From NCBI GenBank assembly GCA_964471915.1, contig CAYYID010000004.1, positions 73,556 to 137,555 of the forward strand: a stretch of DNA of 64,000 bases, given 5' to 3'. The translations under genes and the position numbers were made by a program. Shown one piece after another: positions 8,995-17,311 of this stretch (positions are counted from its first letter, which is position 1; every line of letters starts with the position of its first letter). The stretch is from JAIEPW01 sp964471915 (GTDB taxonomy: Bacteria > Acidobacteriota > Terriglobia > Bryobacterales > Bryobacteraceae). The notes beneath the pieces are model-generated. The model did no database searches, was not told where the DNA came from, and was given only the letters and a program-made list of their open reading frames with translations.

Positions 8995-10458
8995 ATGCAC
9001 AGAGTGAGGTTTGCGCCGTCGCCGACGGGCTATTTGCATATCGGCAGTGCGCGCACGTTCATCTTCAACTGGCTCTTCGCCCGCCGCAACGGCGGCACGA
9101 TGATCCTGCGCATCGACGACACGGACACCGACCGCAACACCGAGGCGTCCCTGAACTCGATCTACGAGGGGTTGCACTGGCTGGGGCTCCCGTGGGACGA
9201 GTTCTACCGGCAGTCCGACCGCGGCGAACTGCACCGCAGGATCGCGTGGGAGATCTTCGCCCGGGGGCACGCTTACCGCGACTTCACGCCCGCCGCGACC
9301 GACCTGGAGGATAAGGACAAAGCCCGCGAAGGCTCCTGGCTCTGCAATCCCGGCGCGCGCGAGATGTCCGCCGCGGAAAGCGACCGCCGCGCCGCCGCGG
9401 GGGAACCGTTCGTACTGCGCTTCCGCGTGCCGCGGGATCCGGTGCGCGACGTCACCTTCGAAGACGCGGTCTACGGCACGCAGGTGAAGTCCACCGCCGA
9501 CATCGAGGACTTCGCGCTGCTCCGTTCCAACGGCGCGCCGACCTATCACATGGCGTCCTGCGCCGACGACATCGACCTGCGCATCACCGACATCATCCGC
9601 GGCCAGGATCACCTTTCGAACACCTACAAGCACGTGCTGATCTTCGAGGCGGCCGGCGCCCGCGCGCCGCAATTCGCGCACCTGCCGCTGCTGGTCGCCC
9701 CGGACGGCGCGAAGCTCTCCAAGCGCAAGCACGGCCCGGTAGTGAGCGTGCTGACCTACCGCGACGCCGGCTTCCTGCCGCGCGCCTACATCAATTTCCT
9801 GTGCCTGCTCGGCTGGTCGCCCAAGGACGACCGCGAGGTGATGCCGCTCGAGGACCTGACGGCGGCATTCTCGCTCGGCGGCGTCAACCGCTCGAACGCC
9901 GTCGTAAACTTCAGCGACGCCGATCCCTTCGATCCGAAAGCGTTGTGGTTGAACGGCGAGCACCTGCGCGCCTTGCCGGTGGACGACCTGGCGGCGCAGT
10001 TGCGGCCGTTCCTGGAAGCCGCGGGATTCGCGGTGACGGACGAAAAGGTGCGCGCGGTGACGCCGCTGGTCCGCGAGCGCATCCGCCTGCTGGGCGAGGT
10101 GGTCCCCGTGGCGGACTTCTTCTTCGTCGAGACGCTGGCGCCGTACGATCCCGCCGAGCTGATTCCGCAGAAGGGCGACGCCGCGCTGGCGCAGCGGGCG
10201 CTCGCGAAGGCGCGCGAGACCCTCGCGGCCGCCGACTTCTCGCACGCCGGCCTCGAAACCGCCCTCCGCGCGGCGGCCGAAGAACTCAAAATCAAGACCG
10301 GGCAGATGTTCCAGCCGATCCGCGTCGCCGTGTGCGGGCGCAAGAATGCGCCGCCGCTGTTCGAGACGCTCGAGGTGCTCGGCCGCGCGGCGTGCCTCGC
10401 GCGGATCGAAGCCGCGCTGGCCCTGCTCGGCGCGCCCAAGGAAACGACAAGAACATGA
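8995..10458 (+). CDS. gltX: Glutamate--tRNA ligase
   Basis: Class I aminoacyl-tRNA synthetase of 487 residues that charges tRNA-Glu. The HIGH-type motif is PSPTGYLHIGSA (about 8-19) and the KMSKS-type motif KLSKRKHG is near 240. The catalytic core RIDDTDTDRN and the C-terminal helical anticodon-binding domain (about 330-487) are present; length is typical. The ATG at 8995 gives the standard start HRVRFAPSPTG. The 3' end overlaps glnS by 4 nt (ATGA), so the two synthetases are translationally coupled. Confidence 0.95.
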   Translation: MHRVRFAPSPTGYLHIGSARTFIFNWLFARRNGGTMILRIDDTDTDRNTEASLNSIYEGLHWLGLPWDEFYRQSDRGELHRRIAWEIFARGHAYRDFTPAATDLEDKDKAREGSWLCNPGAREMSAAESDRRAAAGEPFVLRFRVPRDPVRDVTFEDAVYGTQVKSTADIEDFALLRSNGAPTYHMASCADDIDLRITDIIRGQDHLSNTYKHVLIFEAAGARAPQFAHLPLLVAPDGAKLSKRKHGPVVSVLTYRDAGFLPRAYINFLCLLGWSPKDDREVMPLEDLTAAFSLGGVNRSNAVVNFSDADPFDPKALWLNGEHLRALPVDDLAAQLRPFLEAAGFAVTDEKVRAVTPLVRERIRLLGEVVPVADFFFVETLAPYDPAELIPQKGDAALAQRALAKARETLAAADFSHAGLETALRAAAEELKIKTGQMFQPIRVAVCGRKNAPPLFETLEVLGRAACLARIEAALALLGAPKETTRT

Positions 10459-12179
10459 GCGATCCGATCGAGACGCCGCCGGCCAGCGCCCCGGCGCCCT
10501 CCAACTTCATCCGCGACATCATCCGCCAGGACCTCCAGACCGGCAAGTATCAGGGCCGCGTCCACACGCGCTTCCCGCCGGAACCGAACGGCTATCTGCA
10601 CATCGGTCACGCCAAGTCCATCAGCCTGAACTTCGGGCTGGCCGCCGAGTTCGGCGGCCAGTGCAACCTGCGCTTCGACGACACGAATCCGTCGAAGGAG
10701 GAGACCGAGTACGTCGAGTCGATCATCGAAGACGTCCACTGGCTCGGCGGAGATTTCGCCGATCGCATTTACTACGCTTCGGATTACTTCGGCCAGCTCT
10801 ACGCCTGGGCCGAGCAGTTGATCGAAAAGGGCAAGGCCTACGTCTGCGACCTCACCGCCGACGAGATCCGCCGCACGCGCGGCACCCTTACCGAACCGGG
10901 CCAGGAGAGCCCGTACCGCAACCGCAGCGTCGCCGAGAACCTGGACCTCTTCCGCCGCATGCGCGCCGGCGAGTTCCCCGACGGCTCGCGCACGCTGCGC
11001 GCGAAAATCGACATGGCGTCGGCCAACCTGAACCTGCGGGATCCCGTGATGTACCGGATCCTCAACATGCCGCACCACCGCACGGGTGACGCCTGGTGCA
11101 TCTACCCGATGTACGACTTCGCGCACGGGCAGTCCGACTCGATCGAGCGCATTACGCACTCGATCTGCACGCTGGAGTTCGAAGACCACCGCCCGCTCTA
11201 CGACTGGTACGTCGAGGAACTCGGCATCTACCACCCGCAGCAGATCGAATTCGACCGGCTGAACCTGAACTACACCGTGCTCAGCAAGCGCAAGCTGCTG
11301 GCGCTGGTGCAGAACGGGCACGTCAGCGGGTGGGACGACCCGCGCATGCCGACCATCTGCGGCCTGCGGCGCCGCGGCTACACGCCAGAGGCGATCCGCG
11401 CGTTCTGCGGGCGCATCGGCGTCTCGAAAACGAACGGTATCACGGAGCTGTCCCTGCTCGAGTATTTCGTGCGGGACGACCTGAACCGCCATGCGGCCCG
11501 CGTCATGGCCGTGCTGCAGCCTTTGCGCGTCGTCATCGAGAACTACCCGGACGGCCTCGTCGAGGAGATGGAGGCGGTGAACAACCCCGAGGACCCCGCG
11601 GCCGGCACGCGCCGGGTGCCGTTCTCGAAGGTGCTCTACATCGAACAGGACGACTTCCGAGAGGATCCGCCGAAACAGTTCTTCCGGCTCGCGCCCGGCC
11701 GCGAGGTCCGGTTGCGCTACGGCTACCTGGTCACCTGCACGGGCGTGGTAAAGGACGATGCCGGCAACGTCGTCGAGCTGCGCTGTACTTACGATCCGGC
11801 GACGCGCGGGGGCAACACGCCGGACGGCCGCAAGGTGAAATCGACCATCCACTGGGTGTCGGCGGCGCATGCGGTGGAGGCTGAGGTCCGGCTCTACGAC
11901 ACCTTGTTCCGCGTCGAGAACCCCAACGACGTCCCCGAGGGGCAGGACTTCACGGTGCACCTGAATCCGCATTCCCTGGAAGTCGTGACGGGCGCCAAAC
12001 TGGAGCCCGGACTGCGCGGCGTCGCCCCCGGCGCGCGCTTCCAGTTCGAACGGCTGGGTTACTTCGTCGCCGATCGCGACGGGACGCCGGAGCGCCCGGT
12101 TTTCAACCGCACCGTGGGTCTGCGCGACACCTGGGCGAAGATCGAGGCGAAGTCGGACACGGGGGCGAAGAAGAAGTAG
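10455..12179 (+). CDS. glnS: Glutamine--tRNA ligase
   Basis: Class I synthetase of 574 residues. HIGH motif is PEPNGYLHIGHAKS (42-54) and the KMSKS equivalent is VLSKRKLL. The DDTNPSKE and MYDFAHGQSDSIE motifs and the C-terminal beta-barrel anticodon domain identify GlnRS rather than GluRS. GlnRS reached bacteria by transfer from eukaryotes (family knowledge), and not all acidobacteria-like genomes need it if GatCAB is present. It starts inside the last codons of gltX and is followed with no gap by a carbamoyltransferase. Confidence 0.93.
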   Translation: MSDPIETPPASAPAPSNFIRDIIRQDLQTGKYQGRVHTRFPPEPNGYLHIGHAKSISLNFGLAAEFGGQCNLRFDDTNPSKEETEYVESIIEDVHWLGGDFADRIYYASDYFGQLYAWAEQLIEKGKAYVCDLTADEIRRTRGTLTEPGQESPYRNRSVAENLDLFRRMRAGEFPDGSRTLRAKIDMASANLNLRDPVMYRILNMPHHRTGDAWCIYPMYDFAHGQSDSIERITHSICTLEFEDHRPLYDWYVEELGIYHPQQIEFDRLNLNYTVLSKRKLLALVQNGHVSGWDDPRMPTICGLRRRGYTPEAIRAFCGRIGVSKTNGITELSLLEYFVRDDLNRHAARVMAVLQPLRVVIENYPDGLVEEMEAVNNPEDPAAGTRRVPFSKVLYIEQDDFREDPPKQFFRLAPGREVRLRYGYLVTCTGVVKDDAGNVVELRCTYDPATRGGNTPDGRKVKSTIHWVSAAHAVEAEVRLYDTLFRVENPNDVPEGQDFTVHLNPHSLEVVTGAKLEPGLRGVAPGARFQFERLGYFVADRDGTPERPVFNRTVGLRDTWAKIEAKSDTGAKKK

Positions 12180-13739
12180 ATGCTGATCCTCGGCCTCGGT
12201 GGCTTGCTCGGCGACGCCGCGTGCGCGGCGCTGGTGGACGGCGAGACGATCGCCGCCGTGGAAGAACAGAAGCTGACGCGCGGGGCGCGCGGGGGCCGCC
12301 TGCCGGAGGCGGCGATCACGGAATGCCTGCGTCTGGCCGGCGCCAGTGCTTCCGGCGTGGATTGCGTCGCCGTGGCGCGGCCCTTCACCAGCGGCCTGGA
12401 ATCGCTGACGTACGTCGCACTGCGGGCGATGTTCCCGCAGGCGCGGGTGATCGTGGTGGAGCACCACGCCGCGCACGCGGCCTCCGCCTATTACGCTTCG
12501 CCCTTCTCCGAAGCCGCGGTGCTGACGCTCGACCACGCGGGCGACTTCCGCTGCGGCGCGCGCTGGCAGGCGCACGGCAACGCGCTGCACATCGATCACG
12601 AGTGGTATTACCCCGATTCCGTCGGCCGCCTGTACGGCGCCGTCACCGAATTGCTCGGCTTCCACGCGCGCAGCGAGGAGCATAAGGTCCAGTGGATGTC
12701 CGCGGCGGGGGACGCCCGTTTCGTGGACCTCTTCCGCGAAGTGCTGGACGCCGACGGACGCCTGGAGCCGTCGTATTTCGACCGCAACCGCGCGGCGGCG
12801 GGCGGTTTCAGCGCCCGGTTCTACCGCGCGCTCGGCCTCGCGGACGGCGCGGCCGTCCCCAAGGGAATGGCGGAGCACGTCGCCGCCGGCGTACAGCGCG
12901 TGGTGGAACAGCGCGTCGCCGAGATGGCGGGCGAAACGCCGCACCTGTGCGTGGCGGGCGGCGTCTTCTTCAACGCGCTGCTGGTGCAGGCCCTTGAGCG
13001 CTCCGGACGGCGCGTGTTCGTGCAGCCCGCGGCCGGCAATGCCGGCACCGCGATCGGCGCCGCGATGCATGCCTGGCACCAGTCCTACCGGCGCGAGCCG
13101 CGGGCGCGGATGAGCGGCATGCTGCTCGGTCCCGAGTTCGACGCCGAGGCGATCAAGCAGGTCCTCGACAACTGCAAGCTCCCCTACAAGTTCCTCAGCG
13201 GCTCGGACGAACTCGTCACCCAGGCCGTGGAACTGCTCGGCGACCACCAGATCGTCGCCTGGATGCAGGGCCGCATGGAATTCGGCCCGCGGGCGCTCGG
13301 CAACCGCAGCATCCTGGCCTCGCCGCTGAATCCCTACTCCACCGAGAACCTCAACCTGTTCATCAAGCACCGGGAGCCGTTCCGCAAGTTCGCCGCGTCG
13401 GTGCCGGCGGAGTCGGCCGCCGAGTATTTCGAGACGGGAGAGAACGCCCGGTCGCTTGCGACGGTGGGCCGGGTGCGGGAAGCGCACCGGAAAACGTTCG
13501 AGAGCGCCATTCTGGGCGCGGACCTGGTGCGGGTGCATACCGTGGAGCGCGGCGACAACCCCCTGTACCATCGCTTGCTGCTCGAGGCGGGGAAGCGCAC
13601 GGGGCTGCCGGTGCTCTACAACACCAGCTTCAACCTCTTCGGGGATCCCCTGGTGTGCTCGCCGCGGGACGCTGTGCGTAGTTTTTACTCGTCGGGGATC
13701 GACGCCCTGTTCGTGGGCAATTTCTTGATGACGAAGTGA
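12180..13739 (+). CDS. Carbamoyltransferase, NodU/CmcH/TobZ family
   Basis: O-carbamoyltransferase of 519 residues. The N-terminal Kae1-like ATPase part carries the HHxxH metal motif EHHAAHAASAYY and LDHAGD; the C-terminal YrdC-like-associated part has MEFGPRALGNRSILA, the family signature. Family members move a carbamoyl group from carbamoyl phosphate to a hydroxyl of an antibiotic, Nod factor or other sugar. The ATG directly follows the glnS stop (TAGATG), so it is probably translated from the same mRNA. No biosynthetic cluster is adjacent, so its acceptor is unknown. Confidence 0.82.
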   Translation: MLILGLGGLLGDAACAALVDGETIAAVEEQKLTRGARGGRLPEAAITECLRLAGASASGVDCVAVARPFTSGLESLTYVALRAMFPQARVIVVEHHAAHAASAYYASPFSEAAVLTLDHAGDFRCGARWQAHGNALHIDHEWYYPDSVGRLYGAVTELLGFHARSEEHKVQWMSAAGDARFVDLFREVLDADGRLEPSYFDRNRAAAGGFSARFYRALGLADGAAVPKGMAEHVAAGVQRVVEQRVAEMAGETPHLCVAGGVFFNALLVQALERSGRRVFVQPAAGNAGTAIGAAMHAWHQSYRREPRARMSGMLLGPEFDAEAIKQVLDNCKLPYKFLSGSDELVTQAVELLGDHQIVAWMQGRMEFGPRALGNRSILASPLNPYSTENLNLFIKHREPFRKFAASVPAESAAEYFETGENARSLATVGRVREAHRKTFESAILGADLVRVHTVERGDNPLYHRLLLEAGKRTGLPVLYNTSFNLFGDPLVCSPRDAVRSFYSSGIDALFVGNFLMTK

Positions 13740-13747
13740 CCCGGCGG

Positions 13748-14062
13748 CTACTCGTCGCCCAGGATATCGAGCGCGCCCTGCAATTCGCTGCGCGTATGGC
13801 CATCGCCGGTGCGCGTAGTGACGGCGATGCCCTGCCGGTAGAGGCTCCGCGCCTGGTCCAGTTCTCCCAGCTTCTCGAGCGTTTGGCCGCCATGAAAGTA
13901 CGCTGCCGCGTAGTCCGGGTTGTGCTCGAGCAGGGCGCGGAACGCGACGACCGCGCCGGGCAGGTCGCCGGTGTTGACCAGTTCCATGGCGAGCCCGTAG
14001 CGCGCGAAAGTGTTGCCGGGGTCCTGGGCGAGCATCTGCTCGAGAAGGGCTTTACGGTCCAT
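13748..14062 (-). CDS. Small tetratricopeptide-repeat protein
   Basis: A 104-residue protein made of about two to three TPR units (for example RYGLAMELVNTGDLPGAVVAF and AYFHGGQTLEKLGELDQA, with the A/G/L spacing typical of TPR). It probably serves as a protein-protein adaptor. The ATG at 14062 is preferred over longer in-frame extensions because those read into the divergent neighbour. It converges with the carbamoyltransferase gene, with only 8 nt between stops. Confidence 0.7.
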   Translation of the reverse strand: MDRKALLEQMLAQDPGNTFARYGLAMELVNTGDLPGAVVAFRALLEHNPDYAAAYFHGGQTLEKLGELDQARSLYRQGIAVTTRTGDGHTRSELQGALDILGDE

Positions 14063-14068
14063 ATGCTC

Positions 14069-14074
14069 TATGAT
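14069..14074 (+). promoter_or_regulatory. -10-like TATGAT in a 20-bp divergent intergenic region
   Basis: TATGAT is 8 nt before the ATG at 14083. The TPR gene starts at 14062 on the other strand, so both promoters must overlap each other or the opposite coding sequence. Confidence 0.35.
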
Positions 14075-14082
14075 GAGGCAAA

Positions 14083-14451
14083 ATGGCCTGTCCGTACTTC
14101 GTGCCTGGGGAACCGTTGGGCGAGGAGCGCTGGATCCAGCCGCCGCGCACGCCGCTCGGCGGACTGCACCGGGGTGCATGCGCCGCGGATCCCGAAACCG
14201 AAATCCCCGCCGCGGCGATCGAAGAGCTGTGCAACTGGGGCTACGTCCGCGGCCGGTGCGCGCGCTTCCCGGCGGAGGCACCCGTGGACGCCCTGCGCCT
14301 CACGCTGCTCAAAGAAGACTCCGCGGTCCGGCTGGTGTGGATCGAGGAAGCGGACCACCGTCCGCTCGCGCACGGCGACTGGACACCCGGCTGCCGCAGC
14401 GCGGCGCTGGATGCCCAGGCCCGGGCATTCCTGGCCCGGCAGGGGCGGTGA
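14083..14451 (+). CDS. Hypothetical protein, 122 aa
   Basis: Unrecognised 122-residue protein starting MACPYFVPGEPLGE, with six cysteines (C3, C34 and others) and several Trp/Pro-rich segments. The spread of cysteines could bind metal, but no standard motif is visible. The ATG is preceded by a -10-like hexamer 8 nt upstream. It converges with the hfq-like gene, whose stop is 4 nt away. Confidence 0.6.
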   Translation: MACPYFVPGEPLGEERWIQPPRTPLGGLHRGACAADPETEIPAAAIEELCNWGYVRGRCARFPAEAPVDALRLTLLKEDSAVRLVWIEEADHRPLAHGDWTPGCRSAALDAQARAFLARQGR

Positions 14452-14454
14452 CGC

Positions 14455-14766
14455 TCAGCCGCCCGAATCGCCTTCCTTGTACATGTACTTGATGTTGCCC
14501 TTGAATAGCAGCAGGTTCGGCGCGCCTTCGCGATTCACCTTGAGGCAGGTCTTGTCGTACCACTCGATGACGCCGTGCAGTTCCTCGCCGTCCCGCAGCA
14601 CGATCACCATGGGCGTTTTGCCCTGCATCTGCTTGATGTAGTAGAAGTTCTCGGCGTTGGTCTGGTCGGGCGGAATGGTCTTCTTCGGCGGCTCTTTGCG
14701 GACGAGCTTCTGTTCCTTGGCGTCGTGTATAGAAGGACGGATGAGTTTGCGGTTCGCGGTTTCCAC
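14455..14766 (-). CDS. hfq: Hfq-like RNA chaperone (Sm fold)
   Basis: A 103-residue protein with an N-terminal charged extension of about 50 residues and an Sm-like core. The core shows VLRDGEELHGVIEWYDK (Sm1, compare L.dG..l.G.i..fD) and LLLFKGNIKYMYK (Sm2, compare the KHAIS region). Acidobacterial Hfq proteins are divergent, so this is a probable assignment. It would act as a hexameric RNA chaperone in sRNA regulation. Start codon is GTG at 14766 with AGGAG 10 nt upstream, and TATATC (14819-14824, minus strand) could be its -10. It lies 83 nt downstream of holB on the same strand. Confidence 0.65.
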   Translation of the reverse strand: METANRKLIRPSIHDAKEQKLVRKEPPKKTIPPDQTNAENFYYIKQMQGKTPMVIVLRDGEELHGVIEWYDKTCLKVNREGAPNLLLFKGNIKYMYKEGDSGG

Positions 14767-14849
14767 GGTACGGGCACTCCTACTTCAGGAAGACGAAGAA
14801 CTCGACTCGAAGGAAGCGATATAAAGGTCGATTTCCTGACTAACGATTA

Positions 14850-15881
14850 TCACATGGCGGAAGCGCGGCGCAACGCGAGCAGGAACCCGTCGAAAGCAAG
14901 GCTTTTCTGAATGTTGCGGCGCGAGAGCTCGCCCAGTTCGTCGATCTGCCGCACCGCCTGCCGCAGCCACTCGAAGCTGACATGCCGCGCCAGCGTATCC
15001 AGCGGACCCCGCAGATCCGGATTGCGCAACCCGCCGGCGCCGACGCGCAGCAACAGCAGGTCGTTGGCCAGCGAGTACAGGACCTCGATGTAGTAATCCA
15101 GCTTCTCGGACTTCCGCGCCGCCAGCGATTCGGCGAGCGGCAGCCAGTCCATAAAGGGAGCCCGCCCGGCCGCGGCCTCCAGCAGTTGCAGCATGGCGGC
15201 GCGGCGCTTGTCGTAGTTCTCGAGGTCGAAGGACACGGCCAGGCCCGGACACCCGCGCGCCAGGGCGAGCCGCCGCTCCGGGTGCGACGAGCCCCGTTCC
15301 GCCAGGAACGCCCGCATCTGCGCGTCCGCCACCGGGCCCAGGTGGAAGGAAACGGAACGCGACCGGATCGTCGGCAGCAGGTCGTAGGGGTTCACCGCCG
15401 TGAGCACGAAGACGGCGTGGTCCGGGGGCTCCTCGAGGGTTTTCAGCAGGCTGTTGGCAGCCTGTTCGTTGGCGCGGTCGATGCGGTCGATCAGGAACAC
15501 GCGCCAGGGGCCGGAGAGCGGCTTAAGCTGGGCGCGATCCTTGAGCAGGCGCATCTGCTGGATGCTGATCTGGCGCAGGGGTCCGTCCGGGGCGAAGGTG
15601 AGGAAGTCCGGGTGGGAGGAGAACAGCAGCGGATCCTCGGAGCGCTTGTCGGAGGGCCATTTCTCGCGGTCGGCGAGGGTGGCCAGGTTGGCCTCGACCG
15701 ACAGGTCGTCGAGCTCGATGCGGTGGTGGGGGCCGGGCAGAAGTTCGGCGGCGAAGCGGCGGGCGAGGGTCGCCTTGCCAACGCCTTCGGGGCCACTGAA
15801 GAGCAGGGTCTGCGGGATCCGCCGGTTGCGGATCATGCCGCGCAGGGCGTCCCGCACCCAGGGGTTGCCGAGGAACTGCAT
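14850..15881 (-). CDS. holB: DNA polymerase III, delta' subunit (clamp-loader AAA+)
   Basis: AAA+ protein of 343 residues. The Walker A-like motif is FSGPEGVGKATLA near residue 29, and LIDRIDRANEQAANSLLKTLEEPP carries the delta'-type Walker B and sensor region. A typical delta' zinc-binding cysteine set is not seen between the two motifs. The C-terminal all-helical domain (about 210-340) fits clamp-loader collar packing. Role: clamp loading at the replication fork. It is upstream of the hfq-like gene on the same strand. Confidence 0.82.
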   Translation of the reverse strand: MQFLGNPWVRDALRGMIRNRRIPQTLLFSGPEGVGKATLARRFAAELLPGPHHRIELDDLSVEANLATLADREKWPSDKRSEDPLLFSSHPDFLTFAPDGPLRQISIQQMRLLKDRAQLKPLSGPWRVFLIDRIDRANEQAANSLLKTLEEPPDHAVFVLTAVNPYDLLPTIRSRSVSFHLGPVADAQMRAFLAERGSSHPERRLALARGCPGLAVSFDLENYDKRRAAMLQLLEAAAGRAPFMDWLPLAESLAARKSEKLDYYIEVLYSLANDLLLLRVGAGGLRNPDLRGPLDTLARHVSFEWLRQAVRQIDELGELSRRNIQKSLAFDGFLLALRRASAM

Positions 15882-15926
15882 CGCCTCAGTGTACCGGGTG
15901 CGGGGACGGCCCTGCTGCCGGGAAGG

Positions 15927-16442
15927 TCAGTTGCGCGGCTCGCTGGAGGGAGGCACGATGCCCTTGATCCGCATGTAGGTGACGAGGTTTCCGTAGTGCT
16001 CCCAGTTGTGGCCCACGAGACCGTAAACGGTTCCCAGCTTGGGTGAGGACCGTCCCGGCGCAGGCTCGAACATGGTGGTCACTTCCAGGCCCTCGAAAAT
16101 CGGGGCGCAGTAGGCTCCCAGCCCCTTGGCAGCCTCGACGATCGCCGCTTTAGCCGGCGGGTTTGCTTCCATGCCCTTCTTCGGGTTGTCCTTCTCGCCT
16201 TTCAGGCGGGCACACGCGCCATAATTCGTCTCCAGAACATGCGCAACCATGCCGGCGAAGGACCGGACGTCCGGCGACGGCTTGAAGCCATAGTGCTCTT
16301 CCGGCATCTTCTCCGCCGCGCGGGCGATGTACCCGTTGGTGGTGTCGAAGGCGCGTTTGCCCATCTGGGGCAGCGTGGGTGGCGCCTGTTGGGCGCTAAG
16401 CGAGACGGCGGCCAACGCCGCCAGCGGGATCAGTTTCTTCAT
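15927..16442 (-). CDS. Secreted DinB-like four-helix protein
   Basis: A 171-residue protein from the ATG at 16442, which has AAAGGAG 8 nt upstream. An N-terminal signal peptide (MKKLIPLAALAAVSLSAQQ) precedes a DinB/YfiT-like helical bundle with conserved-looking His residues: H50 region (EEHYGF), MVAHVLETN and VGHNWEHYGNL. DinB proteins use three His as a metal site and often act on thiols; here the function is unknown. A longer in-frame start upstream lacks a ribosome binding site. Confidence 0.72.
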   Translation of the reverse strand: MKKLIPLAALAAVSLSAQQAPPTLPQMGKRAFDTTNGYIARAAEKMPEEHYGFKPSPDVRSFAGMVAHVLETNYGACARLKGEKDNPKKGMEANPPAKAAIVEAAKGLGAYCAPIFEGLEVTTMFEPAPGRSSPKLGTVYGLVGHNWEHYGNLVTYMRIKGIVPPSSEPRN

Positions 16443-16485
16443 GAATGGACTCCTTTGGGCTCCTGACGGACTCCCCGGCAAAGCG

Positions 16486-16647
16486 TTAGGCCGGGTCTGT
16501 TGCGAAGTCGGGCTTATGCTTCGGTTTCTTGCGGTCTTTGCGGGAGAGAATCGGCTTGGCGGGCTTCGGGGCGCCGACGCGCTCGCGGGCGATGGCCCGC
16601 ACCTCGGTGGCCTGGTCGAACGGTTTCGGCTTGCGCTTGCGGGGCAT
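16486..16647 (-). CDS. Small basic protein, 53 aa
   Basis: An open frame from ATG 16647 to TAA 16486 encodes 53 residues, very rich in Lys, Arg and Pro (begins MPRKRKPKPFDQATEV and ends KHKPDFATDPA). The mixture of a short helical centre (VRAIARERVGAP) and basic tails resembles small ribosome- or nucleic-acid-associated proteins, but I do not recognise a family. TATACT on the minus strand at 16675-16680 is a possible -10. It is divergent from tatA, with 109 nt between starts. Confidence 0.5.
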   Translation of the reverse strand: MPRKRKPKPFDQATEVRAIARERVGAPKPAKPILSRKDRKKPKHKPDFATDPA

Positions 16648-16697
16648 CGGGCAACTCTAAGGGCTTACTCCAGTAGTATATGCGGGAAGTCGTAACC

Positions 16698-16727
16698 TTG
16701 ACGGGGCGGTTGCGACGTCCCTACAAT
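16698..16727 (+). promoter_or_regulatory. Sigma-70-type promoter of tatA
   Basis: TTGACG (16698-16703) and TACAAT (16722-16727) are separated by 18 nt. This is one of the few clear two-box promoters in the window, and it is followed by a ribosome binding site AAAGGAGG (16743-16750). Confidence 0.7.
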
Positions 16728-16756
16728 TGAGGTGGATTCCCGAAAGGAGGCCCCCG

Positions 16757-16933
16757 GTGCTCAGGTCCATTGGCGTACCCGAACTGATCATCATTCTGGC
16801 CGTCGCGGTTTTGTTGTTCGGCGGAAAGAAGATTCCCGAGCTGGCCAAGGGGCTGGGCGAAGGGATCCGCAATTTCAAGAACTCGCTCAAGGGCGACGAG
16901 CCGCCCCCGCCGGGCGAGAAGAAGCAGGCGTAG
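16757..16933 (+). CDS. tatA: Twin-arginine translocase subunit TatA
   Basis: A 58-residue membrane protein that forms the export pore of the Tat pathway. It has the TatA order: short N-terminus, one membrane helix (about 8-22), the hinge FGGKKIPEL, an amphipathic helix (about 28-44) and a short acidic/proline tail. The GTG at 16757 is chosen because of AAAGGAGG 6 nt upstream. No tatB or tatC is adjacent. At least two proteins further along (54.4 and 54.9 kb) have RR-containing signal-like N-termini. Confidence 0.9.
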   Translation: MLRSIGVPELIIILAVAVLLFGGKKIPELAKGLGEGIRNFKNSLKGDEPPPPGEKKQA

Positions 16934-16953
16934 CCGGTCTCCGGAAAAACAAG

Positions 16954-16985
16954 AACCCCGCCCGCGCCACGGCGCGAGCGGGGTT
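16954..16985. terminator. Bidirectional terminator between tatA and HU
   Basis: AACCCCGC (16954-16961) pairs with GCGGGGTT (16978-16985), with CGCGCC/GGCGCG extending the stem inward. It lies between convergent tatA and the HU gene; flanking A and T runs are short. Confidence 0.7.
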
Positions 16986-17008
16986 TGCCTTGTCTACCGG
17001 TCCGCGAG

Positions 17009-17311
17009 CTACTTCTTCTTCGGCGGAACGATGGCGTCCTTCACCACCTTGGCGACGCGGAACTTCACGACCTTCTTGGCCGGGATCTTGATCGCTTCGC
17101 CGGTCGCCGGGTTGCGGCCCATGCGCGCTTTGCGCTCCACGCGGACCAGCCGGCCCACGCCGGGCAGAATGGCGACGCCATTCTTCTTGGTTTCCTTCAC
17201 GGCCATTTCGGCGTACGTGGTCACCATCATCTTGGCGACCTTGTTCGGTACGCCGCACGCGACGGCCAGTTCCTTAATGAACTGCGACTGAGTCATCTTT
17301 GCTGCTGCCAT
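17009..17311 (-). CDS. HU/IHF-family nucleoid protein
   Basis: A 100-residue DNA-bending protein. It has the HU architecture: N-terminal helices (MTQSQFIKELAVACGVP), GVGRLVRVERKARMGRNPATGEAI (the DNA-binding arm with conserved R-NP), and the C-terminal VPPKKK tail. Dimers bind DNA without strong specificity. AAAGGAGC is upstream of the ATG at 17311. No partner gene is adjacent. Confidence 0.92.
   Translation of the reverse strand: MAAAKMTQSQFIKELAVACGVPNKVAKMMVTTYAEMAVKETKKNGVAILPGVGRLVRVERKARMGRNPATGEAIKIPAKKVVKFRVAKVVKDAIVPPKKK

Noticed and set aside
9786..13571. A 1261-codon open frame on the minus strand
   Set aside because: It lies opposite gltX, glnS and the carbamoyltransferase, all of which have clear motifs. 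Long antisense frames are expected in GC-rich DNA, and the translation is Arg/His/Gly-rich without domains.
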